Shown: positions 1 through 6,843, counted from the first letter of the stretch. The stretch: DNA of 10,250 bases from Gemmobacter sp. (GCA_003509785.1 DOMY01000321.1:1-10250), one strand, 5' to 3'. Notes: a model not told the origin generated them from the sequence alone. Numbers and translations: made by a program.

Positions 1-199
1 TCATGCCCGCGATGGTGGCCGCGTTATGGCTGGGCTGTTCGGGGATGAAGCGGACGGAATCGCCCGGCGCGATCCGCAGGAAGGCCGGGTCATAGAGCAT
101 GGCGCCGCTTTCGCTGCGGTTGTACATCCGCACCTCATGGGTTTCGGCCAGCGCGGGCGTCGCGGCAGCCAGCAGCAGGGCGACGAGGGTGAATTTCAT
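1..199 (-). CDS. Pseudoazurin (type I blue copper protein), 3' part outside the window
   Basis: The first 66 residues are visible; the rest lies beyond the left edge. Residues 1-18 form a short Sec signal peptide (MKF, then a run of Leu/Ala ending in ALA), so the mature protein is periplasmic. The mature part reads EVRMYNRSESGAM, then DPAFLRIAPGDSVRFIP, then SHNAATIAGM. This matches the pseudoazurin pattern, in which the His of the SHN/GHN motif is a copper ligand; the other expected ligands (Cys, His, Met) would lie in the unseen C-terminal part. Pseudoazurins are small soluble electron carriers that in related bacteria serve nitrite or nitrous oxide reductases and other periplasmic reductases. 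The ATG is preceded by GAGG inside the end of the ATPase gene, and the gap to that gene's stop is only 3 bases. It is therefore probably the last or a later cistron of the B12-riboswitch operon, which is an unexpected partner. Family assignment is fairly sure; the specific redox partner is unknown. Confidence 0.85.
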   Translation of the reverse strand, partial: MKFTLVALLLAAATPALAETHEVRMYNRSESGAMLYDPAFLRIAPGDSVRFIPEQPSHNAATIAGM

Positions 200-202
200 C
201 GG

Positions 203-970
203 TCAATCCTCAAGGCAGTGAAAGCGGAACAGCGAGGCGCCATCATCGGGGTCTTTCAGCCGCGTGGCGCGCACCCGGAAGATATTCATCAGCCGGTCGG
301 GGGTCAGAACCCTGGCAGGCGGGCCGCAGGCCACCATCCGGCCCGCCTCCATCACGCCCAGCCTGTCGCAGCCCATCGCCTGATTGAGATCATGCAGCGC
401 CAGAACCACGGTGACCGGCAGCCGGCTGATCAGCCGCAGCAGCGCAAGCTGATGGTGAATATCCAGGTGGTTGGTCGGTTCATCCAGCACCAGCAGCCGG
501 GGCTGTTGCGCCAGCGCGCGGGCGATCTGCACCCGCTGCCGTTCGCCCCCCGACAGGGTGGACCAGGCGCGCAGCGCCATGTCCTCCATCCCCACCTGGC
601 GCAGGCTCGCTGCCACGATCCCGACATCTGCCGCCCCGAAGGGCGCCAGCGCCGAAAGCCAGGGCGTGCGGCCAAGCGCCACCACATCCCGCGCGCGCAG
701 GGCTTCGGTGGTTTCGGCCTGCTGTTCGACAAAGGCGATGCGCCGGGCGATCTCGCGCCGGGGCAGGCTGGTCAGCGGGGTGCCATCCAGCTGCACCACA
801 CCCTGCGGGCGCGGCAGCAGCCCCGCCATCAGCCGCAGCAGCGTGGATTTGCCCGACCCATTGGGGCCGACCAGACCGAAGGTCTCGCCCGCCGCAATCT
901 CGACGGAAACGCCCTCAACGATCATGCGGTGGCCCGCCTGCCATCCCAGGCCGGCTGCGGAAAGTTTCAT
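203..970 (-). CDS. btuD: Cobalamin-type ABC transporter ATP-binding protein (BtuD-like)
   Basis: This 255-residue cytoplasmic ATPase powers the importer formed with the permease encoded just upstream. It has all ABC motifs: Walker A GPNGSGKST (residues 35-43), Q-loop Gln at 83-84, signature LSGGERQRV (139-147), Walker B LLVLDEPTNHLD (159-170) and the H-loop His (193, in ALHDLNQA). Length and motifs fit the FepC/BtuD/HmuV group. The start at 970 is chosen because its ATG overlaps the permease stop as ATGA; the same frame stays open upstream, antisense to nothing real, up to 1960, but that part is a shadow of the permease in another frame. ATPases of this group cannot be told apart by substrate from sequence. 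The vitamin B12 assignment rests on the cobalamin riboswitch at the head of the operon, so an iron-siderophore or haem role is the alternative. Confidence 0.88.
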   Translation of the reverse strand: MKLSAAGLGWQAGHRMIVEGVSVEIAAGETFGLVGPNGSGKSTLLRLMAGLLPRPQGVVQLDGTPLTSLPRREIARRIAFVEQQAETTEALRARDVVALGRTPWLSALAPFGAADVGIVAASLRQVGMEDMALRAWSTLSGGERQRVQIARALAQQPRLLVLDEPTNHLDIHHQLALLRLISRLPVTVVLALHDLNQAMGCDRLGVMEAGRMVACGPPARVLTPDRLMNIFRVRATRLKDPDDGASLFRFHCLED

Positions 971-2007
971 GCCCGGCTCCGGTTGTGGATCAGGATCAGC
1001 GCAAAACCCGGCGCGCCGACAAGGGCGGTCACAACGCCGATCGGCACCACCTGACCCGGAATGATGATGCGCGAGGTGACATCGGCGGCAATCAGGAACA
1101 CCGCCCCCGCCAGGGCCGAGGCGGGGATCAGCCGGGCATGGCCGGGGCCGGTCAGAAACCGCATGGCATGGGGGATCACCAGCCCGACAAACCCGATGGA
1201 GCCGACAAGGCTGACCATCGTGGCCGTCATCAATGTGGTCATGCCGATCAGCACCACCTGCACGCGCCGCACCGATATGCCCAGCGATGCCGCCGAAGAT
1301 GTGCCAAAGGTAAAGGCATCCAGCGCCCGCACGAACCACAGGCAGATCACAAAACCGCAGGCCACCACAGGCAGCGCCAGGCTGACATCCGGCCAGCGCA
1401 CCCCCGACAGATTGCCCAGCAGCCAGTAGATGATCCCGCGCGCCTGTTCGGCATTGGCGGATTTGGCGATGAAGAAAGAGGTCAGCGCGTTGAACAGCTG
1501 CGAACCGGCAATCCCGGCCAGCACCAGCTGCGCCGATCCGCCCCCCGCCGCCCGCGCCAGCGCCGCCACCAGCGCAAAGGCCAGCGTCGCCCCGACAAAG
1601 GCCCCGGTGGAAATGCCGATCATCCCGCCCCCCAGCCCCAGGATGGTGACCGCCACCGCCCCGGTCGAGGCCCCGGCCGATACGCCCAGCAGATAGGGAT
1701 CGGCCAGCGCATTGCGCACGATGGCCTGCAGCACCACGCCCGACAGCGCCAGCCCCGCGCCGCAGGCCGCCGCCACCAGCGTGCGCGGCAGCCGGTAGTT
1801 CCAGATGATGCCCGCGTCGATCGGGTCCACCACATGGCCCGCCTCCAGCAGGTGATTGGCAAAGACCGCCGCCACCATGCCGAAGGGCAGCGGCGTTTCC
1901 CCGATGACGACCCCGGCCAGGATCGCCACCGCCAGTGCGGCAAACCCCGGCACGCCCCACAGGACAAGCGGGCGCATCAACGGGCCGGGGCGTGCCGCTG
2001 CCCTCAT
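967..2007 (-). CDS. btuC: FecCD-family ABC permease (BtuC-like)
   Basis: This is a 346-residue, very hydrophobic inner-membrane protein with about nine or ten membrane segments, the usual size for the BtuC/FecCD/FhuB family. Family landmarks are RLPRTL (residues 72-77), GAGLALSG followed by Q and RNALADPYLLGVSAGA (about 83-112), and near the C-terminus GFVGLVIPH...R, the cytoplasmic loop that contacts the ATPase, followed by PIGVVTALVGAPGF. It would work as a homodimer passing substrate from the periplasmic binding protein to the cytoplasm. The start at 2007 overlaps the binding-protein stop as ATGA, supporting translational coupling; Met11 (at 1977) is a possible alternative start. Its own stop overlaps the ATPase start in the same way. 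Substrate is inferred as cobalamin from the upstream riboswitch, not from the permease itself. Confidence 0.9.
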   Translation of the reverse strand: MRAAARPGPLMRPLVLWGVPGFAALAVAILAGVVIGETPLPFGMVAAVFANHLLEAGHVVDPIDAGIIWNYRLPRTLVAAACGAGLALSGVVLQAIVRNALADPYLLGVSAGASTGAVAVTILGLGGGMIGISTGAFVGATLAFALVAALARAAGGGSAQLVLAGIAGSQLFNALTSFFIAKSANAEQARGIIYWLLGNLSGVRWPDVSLALPVVACGFVICLWFVRALDAFTFGTSSAASLGISVRRVQVVLIGMTTLMTATMVSLVGSIGFVGLVIPHAMRFLTGPGHARLIPASALAGAVFLIAADVTSRIIIPGQVVPIGVVTALVGAPGFALILIHNRSRA

Positions 2008-3020
2008 TTCAGGCCAAAGCCCGCCAGCGCATCGGCCAGCACTTCCAGCGCGGCGATATTGCGGATCGACGGGTCCATGCCATGGGCATCCAGGATCACG
2101 ATCCGGCCGTTCTTCACCGCATCCATCTGGCTGGCCACCGGATCTGTCTTCAGGAATTCCAGCTTCTTTTCAACATCATCCGCCAGAAACCGGCGGCGCT
2201 CCATCCGGGCCACCACGATCACCGTGGGGTTGGACCGGGCAATGGTTTCCCAGCTGACGGTCGGCCATTCCTCGGCGCTGTCGATCACGTTCCGCAGGCC
2301 CAGGGCCGCCATCATGAAGGCCGGCGCCCCGCCATTGCCCGCCACATAGGGATCAATATCCATTTCCGCCGAAGAGAACCAGAAAACCGCCGAGGCATCG
2401 GCCAGCGCCAGATCCCTCGCCTTGGCGATCGCCGCCGCCTCGCGCGCTTTCAGATCGGCAATCAGGGCATCGCCCCGTTCGGGGATGTTGAAGATCTGCG
2501 CCAGCTCGGCCACCCCCAGATACAGGCTGTCCAGGCTGTACATCGCCGTCCGCGTCCCGTCAGAGCCAGAGGTATTGTCCTTGCCCACGCAATCGGCCGG
2601 CAGCGTATAGGTGGGGATGCCCACATCCGCGAACTGATCGCGCGTGGCCACGATGCCCTGCGGGCCGACATGCCATTCATATTGCACGGCCACCAGACCG
2701 GGCCGCTTGGCCACCACGGATTCAAAGCTGGGATCATTGTCCGACAGCCGTTCCACCGATGCATTCAGCGCGGCAAATTCGGGCAGGACATCGGTGAACC
2801 AGACCGAGGTGCCACGAACCTTGTCGCCCAGCCCCAGCGCATACAGAATTTCGGTCGCGGCCTGCCCCACGGTCACGGCGCTTTCGGGGGCCTTGTCAAA
2901 GACCAGATCGACACCGCAATTCGTCAGGTGCAGCGGATAGGCGGTTTCGGCCAGGCTGGGTTGGGCCAGCGCCAGCCATGAAGCCCCCAGAAGGGCTGTC
3001 GTCAGGGATTTGGTAAACAT
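2004..3020 (-). CDS. btuF: Periplasmic substrate-binding protein of cobalamin-type ABC importer (BtuF-like)
   Basis: This 338-residue protein has a Sec signal peptide (MFTK, then a hydrophobic stretch, cleavage likely after LA at residue 24). The mature part follows the class III binding-protein plan (FecB/BtuF/TroA fold): an N-terminal lobe with VTVGQAATEILYALGLGDKVRG, a central helix region, and a C-terminal lobe with NPTVIVVA and a closing helix. There is no lipobox Cys, so it is soluble rather than a lipoprotein. Two mature cysteines (LTNCGV and PADCVG) could pair. It is the first gene after the cobalamin riboswitch and is ATGA-coupled to the permease. Its Shine-Dalgarno GGAG (3028-3031) lies 7 bases before the ATG and is inside a hairpin, so translation is probably switched by B12. 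It is quite divergent from E. coli BtuF as far as I can judge; a siderophore or other corrinoid ligand cannot be excluded. Confidence 0.82.
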   Translation of the reverse strand: MFTKSLTTALLGASWLALAQPSLAETAYPLHLTNCGVDLVFDKAPESAVTVGQAATEILYALGLGDKVRGTSVWFTDVLPEFAALNASVERLSDNDPSFESVVAKRPGLVAVQYEWHVGPQGIVATRDQFADVGIPTYTLPADCVGKDNTSGSDGTRTAMYSLDSLYLGVAELAQIFNIPERGDALIADLKAREAAAIAKARDLALADASAVFWFSSAEMDIDPYVAGNGGAPAFMMAALGLRNVIDSAEEWPTVSWETIARSNPTVIVVARMERRRFLADDVEKKLEFLKTDPVASQMDAVKNGRIVILDAHGMDPSIRNIAALEVLADALAGFGLK

Positions 3021-3023
3021 CTG

Positions 3024-3055
3024 CTGTCTCCGGTATGGGTTGCGACCGAAGACAG
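3024..3055 (-). promoter_or_regulatory. Hairpin sequestering the btuF ribosome binding site
   Basis: On the minus-strand RNA, CUGUCUUCGG (3055-3046) can pair with CCGGAGACAG (3033-3024) over ten base pairs with one G-U pair and a 12-base loop. The 3' arm contains GGAG, the only good Shine-Dalgarno of the first gene. This is what one expects of a translational expression platform for a B12 riboswitch: when the hairpin forms, ribosome access is blocked. There is no U-tract after it, so it is not a terminator. The pairing is seen directly; the regulatory role is inferred. Confidence 0.55.
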
Positions 3056-3189
3056 GAAGGGAATGTCACCCGAATGGCTGACCGGCGCTGGCGCGCGCAA
3101 TCTGGCTGATGCGGGCGCCACAGGGCACCCTTGAACATGTTTCATCCGACACCTCCCCGGACACCCCGCCCGGGCCGCGTTTCTGTTGC
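3056..3189 (-). other. Untranslated leader between riboswitch and btuF
   Basis: This is 134 bases of leader without a convincing gene. A short open frame beginning at an ATG near 3146 has no family resemblance and I do not call it. A 7-bp hairpin with one G-U pair (3113-3119 with 3124-3130) is present but lacks a U-tract, so transcription termination here looks unlikely. Confidence 0.4.
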
Positions 3190-3360
3190 CTGTCGGCAGG
3201 TCTCCTGACTGGCGGGTCATCAAGGGCAGCGGCCTTCCCATGACAGTGTCACAGTGGCTGTTTCGCTGACCTCTCGCCGCCTACAGTTGCGGGGGCAGTT
3301 CCGGTTCGCAGGCTTGCGCCCACGACGGATTCCCTTTCAATTCCATGTGGAAACCGACGC
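3190..3360 (-). promoter_or_regulatory. Cobalamin (B12) riboswitch
   Basis: The minus strand carries the conserved blocks of the cobalamin riboswitch in order: GTCGG opening P1 (3358-3354), AAAGGGAATCC (3337-3327), CCCCGCAACTG (3294-3284), GCCACTG (3258-3252), GGGAAGGC (3239-3232), GATGACCC just before the B12 box, and the B12 box AGTCAGGAGACCTGCC (3210-3195). It closes with CCGAC (3196-3192), which pairs with the opening GTCGG. Binding of adenosylcobalamin or a related corrinoid normally lowers expression of the downstream genes. Here those are the BtuF/C/D-like importer and, by operon structure, pseudoazurin. The aptamer is sure; exact ends are approximate. Confidence 0.95.
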
Positions 3361-3364
3361 GCAT

Positions 3365-3393
3365 TGCCTACACCGCCGCATTCGGTCTGGCAA
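3365..3393 (-). promoter_or_regulatory. Possible sigma70-type promoter for the B12 uptake operon
   Basis: Reading the minus strand, TTGCCA (3393-3388) resembles a -35 box and is followed after 17 bases by TAGGCA (3370-3365), a weak -10. Transcription would start at about 3358, exactly where the riboswitch P1 stem begins, which is the main reason to propose it. The -10 match is poor, so this is a candidate only. Confidence 0.35.
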
Positions 3394-3460
3394 CCGGAAC
3401 ATTTCACGCTCTGGTTGGGTCACGTTCTGGTTGGCCCGGGCTGATACCGCTGCCAGACCG
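3383..3460. repeat. 10-bp perfect inverted repeat flanking a tandem repeat in the divergent promoter region
   Basis: CGGTCTGGCA (3383-3392) and its exact reverse complement TGCCAGACCG (3451-3460) sit 58 bases apart. The left arm overlaps the candidate -35 box of the B12 operon. A dimeric regulator binding both arms, or chance in GC-rich DNA, are both possible. Confidence 0.4.
3404..3434. repeat. Tandem direct repeat, 2 x 15 bp, period 16
   Basis: TCACGCTCTGGTTGG (3404-3418) is followed by TCACGTTCTGGTTGG (3420-3434), 14 of 15 bases identical. Spacing of 16 bases and position between divergent transcription units suggest a possible operator, but no known regulator box is recognised. Confidence 0.5.
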
Positions 3461-3479
3461 GCAGGCGGGGGGCAGCGGT
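3446..3479. repeat. 9-bp inverted repeat (hairpin) in the tctC leader region
   Basis: ACCGCTGCC (3446-3454) pairs with GGCAGCGGT (3471-3479) around a 16-base loop. It overlaps the right arm of the longer inverted repeat, so the two structures exclude each other. No U-tract follows on either strand. Function unknown. Confidence 0.35.
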
Positions 3480-3586
3480 GCATAAACGGTATTGGATGCC
3501 CGGACCCGGCGTTCTGCATCATCCCCCCACCCGCCGCGATCCGAGGGAGGAACCATCCGGCACGCGGCGCCGGGCAGCTTGAACCA

Positions 3587-3594
3587 GGGGAGGA
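3587..3594 (+). promoter_or_regulatory. Strong Shine-Dalgarno that fixes the TTG start of the TctC-type gene
   Basis: GGGGAGGA ends 6 bases before the TTG at 3601. An in-frame stop at 3580-3582 and the absence of another start codon before 3601 leave this TTG as the only start that preserves the twin-arginine signal peptide. Confidence 0.75.
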
Positions 3595-3600
3595 CTTGAT

Positions 3601-4623
3601 TTGACGAAGGCATCCATTGAACGGGCATCCATTCCACAGGCCACCATCACGCGGCGCGGGCTGCTGGGCACCGGCATGGCCGCGGCCACCATGCTCTGTG
3701 CGCCCGCGATCCTTCATGCCAAAAGCTATGCGACCAAGCCGGTGCGGCTGTTTGTCGGCACGGCGGCGGCGGGCACCAATGATCTGGTCGGCCGGCTGAT
3801 CGCGGCCCATCTGGAACCGCTGCTGGGCCAGCCCGTGGTGGTTGAAAACCGCCCCGGCGGCGCCACCACCCTGGCTGTGGGGCTGGTCTCACAGGCAGAG
3901 CCGGATGGCCACACCCTGCTGGTGTCCAGCGCGGCGGCGATTGCCACCCATGTGGCCAGCGTGACCAAACCGCCAAGCCTGCTGGCCGATCTGGGCCATA
4001 TCGGCATGGCCTGCGACGGGGCCTTCATCTATGCCGTGCACAAGGATGTGCCCGCCCGCACGACGCGCGAATTCATCGACCTGCTGAAGGCCCAGCCGGG
4101 CAAGGTGAATTACGGCGCAACCGGCACCGGCGGCGGCATCCATCTGTCAGGCGCGCTGTTCCAGCAGCAAACCGGCACGGAAATGGTTGTGGTGCAATAT
4201 GCCAATGCCGGGATGCGGCTGAACGATCTTCTGGCCAATCAGACGCAGCTGGGCATCGCAGGCGCCGCCGTTCTGGCCCAGCAGATCGCGGCGGGCACCC
4301 TGCGCCCGCTGTTCGTGGCAGGCACAGAGCGGCAGGCGCTGTTCCCCGATCTGCCCACCAGCCTGGAAGAGGGCATCACCGGGCTGGAAGGCATCAGCAA
4401 CTGGTTCGGGCTGCACGGGCCGAAGGGCCTGCCGGAGTCCGTTGTGGCAGAGCTGAACGGGATGCTGGCCCAGGTGATGGCCGAACCCAAGGTTCTGGAG
4501 GGGCTGGCGGCCAGTGGGCTGTTCGTGGCCACCGGCACGCCGCAGGATCTGGTCGCCCGGATGGAAAGCGATGATGTGCTGATGGCCGAAATCGCCGCCA
4601 AGGCGGGCATCCGCATCGAATGA
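3601..4623 (+). CDS. Bug/TctC-family tripartite tricarboxylate transporter substrate receptor
   Basis: This 340-residue periplasmic solute receptor belongs to the Bug (TctC) family, which captures organic anions such as citrate, aromatic acids or amides for TctAB-type carriers. The signal peptide has a Tat-like motif TRRGLLG (residues 17-23), a hydrophobic stretch, and probable cleavage after LHA (38-40). Family marks follow: VVVENRPGG near residue 80, NYGATGTGGGIHLSG near 163-177 (ligand-pocket loop), and a C-terminal lobe with LHGPKGLPESVV. The start is TTG with a strong Shine-Dalgarno; the first ATG (residue 26) would destroy the signal. The gene stands alone, followed by a terminator, with no TctA or TctB membrane partner in the window. 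Neighbouring catabolic genes suggest an aromatic acid ligand, which is inference only; TphC, the terephthalate receptor, is a known Bug-family precedent. Confidence 0.9.
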   Translation: MTKASIERASIPQATITRRGLLGTGMAAATMLCAPAILHAKSYATKPVRLFVGTAAAGTNDLVGRLIAAHLEPLLGQPVVVENRPGGATTLAVGLVSQAEPDGHTLLVSSAAAIATHVASVTKPPSLLADLGHIGMACDGAFIYAVHKDVPARTTREFIDLLKAQPGKVNYGATGTGGGIHLSGALFQQQTGTEMVVVQYANAGMRLNDLLANQTQLGIAGAAVLAQQIAAGTLRPLFVAGTERQALFPDLPTSLEEGITGLEGISNWFGLHGPKGLPESVVAELNGMLAQVMAEPKVLEGLAASGLFVATGTPQDLVARMESDDVLMAEIAAKAGIRIE

Positions 4624-4630
4624 GGCCATG

Positions 4631-4660
4631 CAAAGGGCCGGCACGGCGGCCGGCCCTTTG
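4631..4660. terminator. Hairpin terminator between convergent genes
   Basis: CAAAGGGCCGG (4631-4641) pairs perfectly with CCGGCCCTTTG (4650-4660) around an 8-base loop. The stem is 11 bp and palindromic, so it can serve both the TctC-type gene (stop 8 bases upstream) and the SDR gene coming from the other side. Its A-run and T-run are only three bases long. Confidence 0.75.
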
Positions 4661-4685
4661 ATCCTGCCATGCGGCCGCGCTGCAA

Positions 4686-5309
4686 TCAGGGCATGAAAGA
4701 TCCGCCGGTGATATCCAGAATGGCGCCGTTGACAAAACCCGCGCTGTCCGAGGCCAGATAGGCCACGGCGGCGGCAATGTCTTCGGGCTGGCCGATGCGG
4801 CCCACCGGTGTTTCCTTCAGCGCCGCCTGCAATGTGGCCGCCCCCCCGACCATGCCCTTGTTCAGCTCTGTCTCCACGCGCGAGGGGGCGATGCAGTTCA
4901 CCGTGATGCCATGCGGGCCAACCTCGCCTGCCAGAATGCGATGCAGGCCGGAAAGGCCGGATTTCGACGCCGAATAATGCGCATTGCCAAAGGTCCGCAT
5001 CCGCGCCGCCCGCGAGGAAATGGTGATGATCCGCCCCCAGCCGCCGCGTTTCATCCAAGGCACACAGGCCTGCGCCATCAGGAACGGCCCGGTCAGGTTG
5101 ACGGCCAGGGTCTGGTTCCAGATCTCCAGCGGCATGGTTTCCACCGTGGGATTTTCGCCGTTCACACGCGGCAGGATGCCTGCGCAATTCACCAGAATGT
5201 CGATCCCGCCGAAATCCGCCGCCACGGCGGCGATCGTGGCGCGGATCGCCTGCGGATCGGCCACATCCAGCGGATAGCCGCGCGCATCAAGGCCTGCGGC
5301 GCGCAGGGT
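4686..5309 (-). pseudogene. 5'-truncated SDR-family oxidoreductase
   Basis: The C-terminal four fifths of a classical short-chain dehydrogenase is present. Numbering from an ATG at 5444, it has LDV (59-61), the NCAG motif (86-89), a catalytic Asn in LAVNLTGPF (116), Ser in TISS (143-144), and YSASK (Tyr157, Lys161), then the family C-terminus GRIGQPEDIA and ITGGSFMP. The N-terminal cofactor segment (beta1 with TGxxxGxG) is missing. The reading frame runs on to an ATG at 5444 and so reaches a misleading normal length of 252 residues, but everything before about residue 46 is antisense to conserved ThDP-enzyme coding sequence on the other strand. SDR similarity starts abruptly at LRAAGLDARGYPLDV. 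Without the Rossmann glycines it should not bind NAD(P), so I call it a broken gene. The intact ancestor could have oxidised an alcohol or dihydrodiol in the neighbouring catabolic route. Confidence 0.78.
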
Positions 5310-5312
5310 GAC
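5300..5312. other. Junction where two divergent genes are both cut (deletion or assembly join)
   Basis: To the left, SDR coding sequence (minus strand) ends here without its N-terminal part; to the right, ThDP-enzyme coding sequence (plus strand) begins in mid-domain at VTGKAMAAV. The similarities abut within about ten bases, with no intergenic DNA, promoter or ribosome binding site between. No insertion sequence, target duplication or long repeat is visible at the join. Confidence 0.7.
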
Positions 5313-6843
5313 GGGCAAGGCGATGGCGGCGGTGGCCCATTCCAATGTCGGGCTGATGCATGCCACCATGGCCGTGTTCAACGCCTGGTGCGACCGGATG
5401 CCGGTGCTGCTGCTGGGGGCGACCGGGCCGATGGATGCCGCCAAGCGCCGCCCCTGGATCGAATGGATCCATACCTCGCGCGATCAGGGCGCGCTGGTGC
5501 GCGATTACACCAAATGGGACGATCAGCCCGGATCGGCGCTGGCCGCGCGCGAATCCATCCTGCGCGCCGACTGGATCGCCAATACCGCGCCGATGGGGCC
5601 GGTTTATGTGAATCTGGATGCGGGCCTGCAAGAGGCCGAGCTGGGGAAGGTGCCCGCCCCGATCGAGGCCGCGCGCTTCAGGCCTGCGGTGGCGGCGGGG
5701 GCGGATGCCGGGCAGATTGCGGCGATTGCCGCCATGCTGCAGGCGGCAGCGGCGCCGGTGATCCTGGCGGGCCGCGCCTCGCGCGATCCGGCGGCCTGGG
5801 CGCTGCGGGTGCAGCTTGCCGAGGCGCTGGGGGCAAAGGTGGTGACCGATCTGAAGATCGGCGCCAGTTTTCCCACCGATCACCCGCTTCATGCCGGGGC
5901 GCCGGGCATCTATGCCATTCCCGAATCCCGCGCGGCGATTGCGGCGGCGGATGTCATCCTGTCGCTGGACTGGGTGGATCTGGGCGGCACGCTGGACGCG
6001 GCCTTCGAAGGCGGCAAGGTGACGGCGAAGGTCATCCAGATTTCGCAGGATCATCTGCTGCATCGCGGCTGGAACATGGATTATCAGGCACTGCCGGTGG
6101 TGGATGTGATGCTGTCGGCCGATCCCGATCAGGTGCTGCCGGCGCTGTGTGCCGCGCTTGGCCCGGCCCCGGCGATCACCGCACGCAAACCGGCGCCCGA
6201 CCTGCCCGCGCTGACGGCGGGGCCGATCGTCATGGGCCAGCTGGCGCAGGCGCTGGCGCAGGTGACGGCGGGCCATGCAGTGTCCTTCGTGCATCTGCCG
6301 CTGGGCTGGGATGGCGCCTTCTGGCATTTCACCCATCCGCTGGATTTTCTGGGATCTGACGGCGGCGGCGGCATCGGCGGCGGGCCGGGCATTGCCGTGG
6401 GGGCGGCGCTGGCGCTGAAGGGCACCGGGCGGCTGCCGGTCTGTGTGGGCGGGGACGGTGATTTCCTGATGGGCGTCACCGCGATCTGGACGGCGGTGCA
6501 TTACCGTATTCCGCTGCTCTATCTGGTGGCCAACAACCAGTCCTTCTTCAATGACGAAGTGCATCAGGAGCGGGTGGCCCGGATGCGAGGCCGCCCGGTG
6601 GAAAACAAATGGATCGGGATGCGGATGGATGATCCCGAAATCAGCCTGGCCGGGATTGCCGAAGCCCAGGGCGCCAGGGGGTTCGGCCCCGTCACCTCGG
6701 CCGATCAGCTGCCCGCCGTGCTGGCCGAAGCCCTGGCCCATGTGGAAGCGGGCGGGGTTGCCGTTGTCGATGTGCGGGTGGAGCCGGGCTATACCCCGGC
6801 GATGGTGGCCTCGCTCAACCGCCATGCAGGAGAGAAGAAGTGA
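5308..6843 (+). pseudogene. 5'-truncated thiamine-diphosphate-dependent enzyme (benzoylformate decarboxylase/AHAS-like)
   Basis: About 510 residues of a ThDP enzyme are encoded, where the family normally has 550-600. The first visible part, TGKAMAAVAHSNVGLMHATM, aligns with the YARxTGKP...GATN region inside the PYR domain (about residue 65 of relatives). A central domain follows, then the PP domain with the ThDP/Mg motif GDGDF (from residue 382) and NN (409-410), the normal spacing. The missing N-terminal piece should contain the catalytic Glu that activates the cofactor, so activity is unlikely. The GTG at 5308 is the Val of the conserved TGK region, not a real start, and has no proper Shine-Dalgarno; internal ATGs (5323, 5356) are no better. 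The 3' end is intact and overlaps the next gene by one base (TGATG), so both were one operon. The substrate of the ancestor is unknown; 2-oxo acid decarboxylation or ligation is the family chemistry. Confidence 0.78.

Noticed and set aside
985..2349. Long plus-strand open frame of 454 residues opposite the permease and binding-protein genes
   Set aside because: It is rich in His, Arg, Gln and Pro with no family resemblance, which is the usual antisense shadow of a high-GC membrane-protein gene.
3113..3130. Hairpin in the btuF leader as an intrinsic terminator of the riboswitch
   Set aside because: The stem is only 7 bp with a G-U pair and no U-run follows on the minus strand.
3143..3164. GCGGGG in the leader complementary to the CCCCGC of the riboswitch core, as a kissing interaction
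   Set aside because: The CCCCGCAACTG block is a conserved core element of every cobalamin aptamer, and short GC-rich complementarity is expected by chance here.
3254..3604. Plus-strand open frame of 116 residues between the B12 operon and the TctC-type gene
   Set aside because: It lies antisense to the cobalamin riboswitch and over the repeat-rich promoter region, and has no recognisable domain.
5308..5310. GTG at 5308 as a true start of the ThDP enzyme
   Set aside because: It is the Val before the conserved TGK in the middle of the PYR domain, has no proper Shine-Dalgarno, and would leave out the region with the expected catalytic Glu.
5310..5444. N-terminal extension of the SDR frame up to the ATG at 5444, giving a normal-looking 252-residue protein
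   Set aside because: It is antisense to conserved ThDP-enzyme codons (HSNVGLMHATMAVFNAWCDR), contains no Rossmann motif and shows no SDR-like sequence; the length match is chance.
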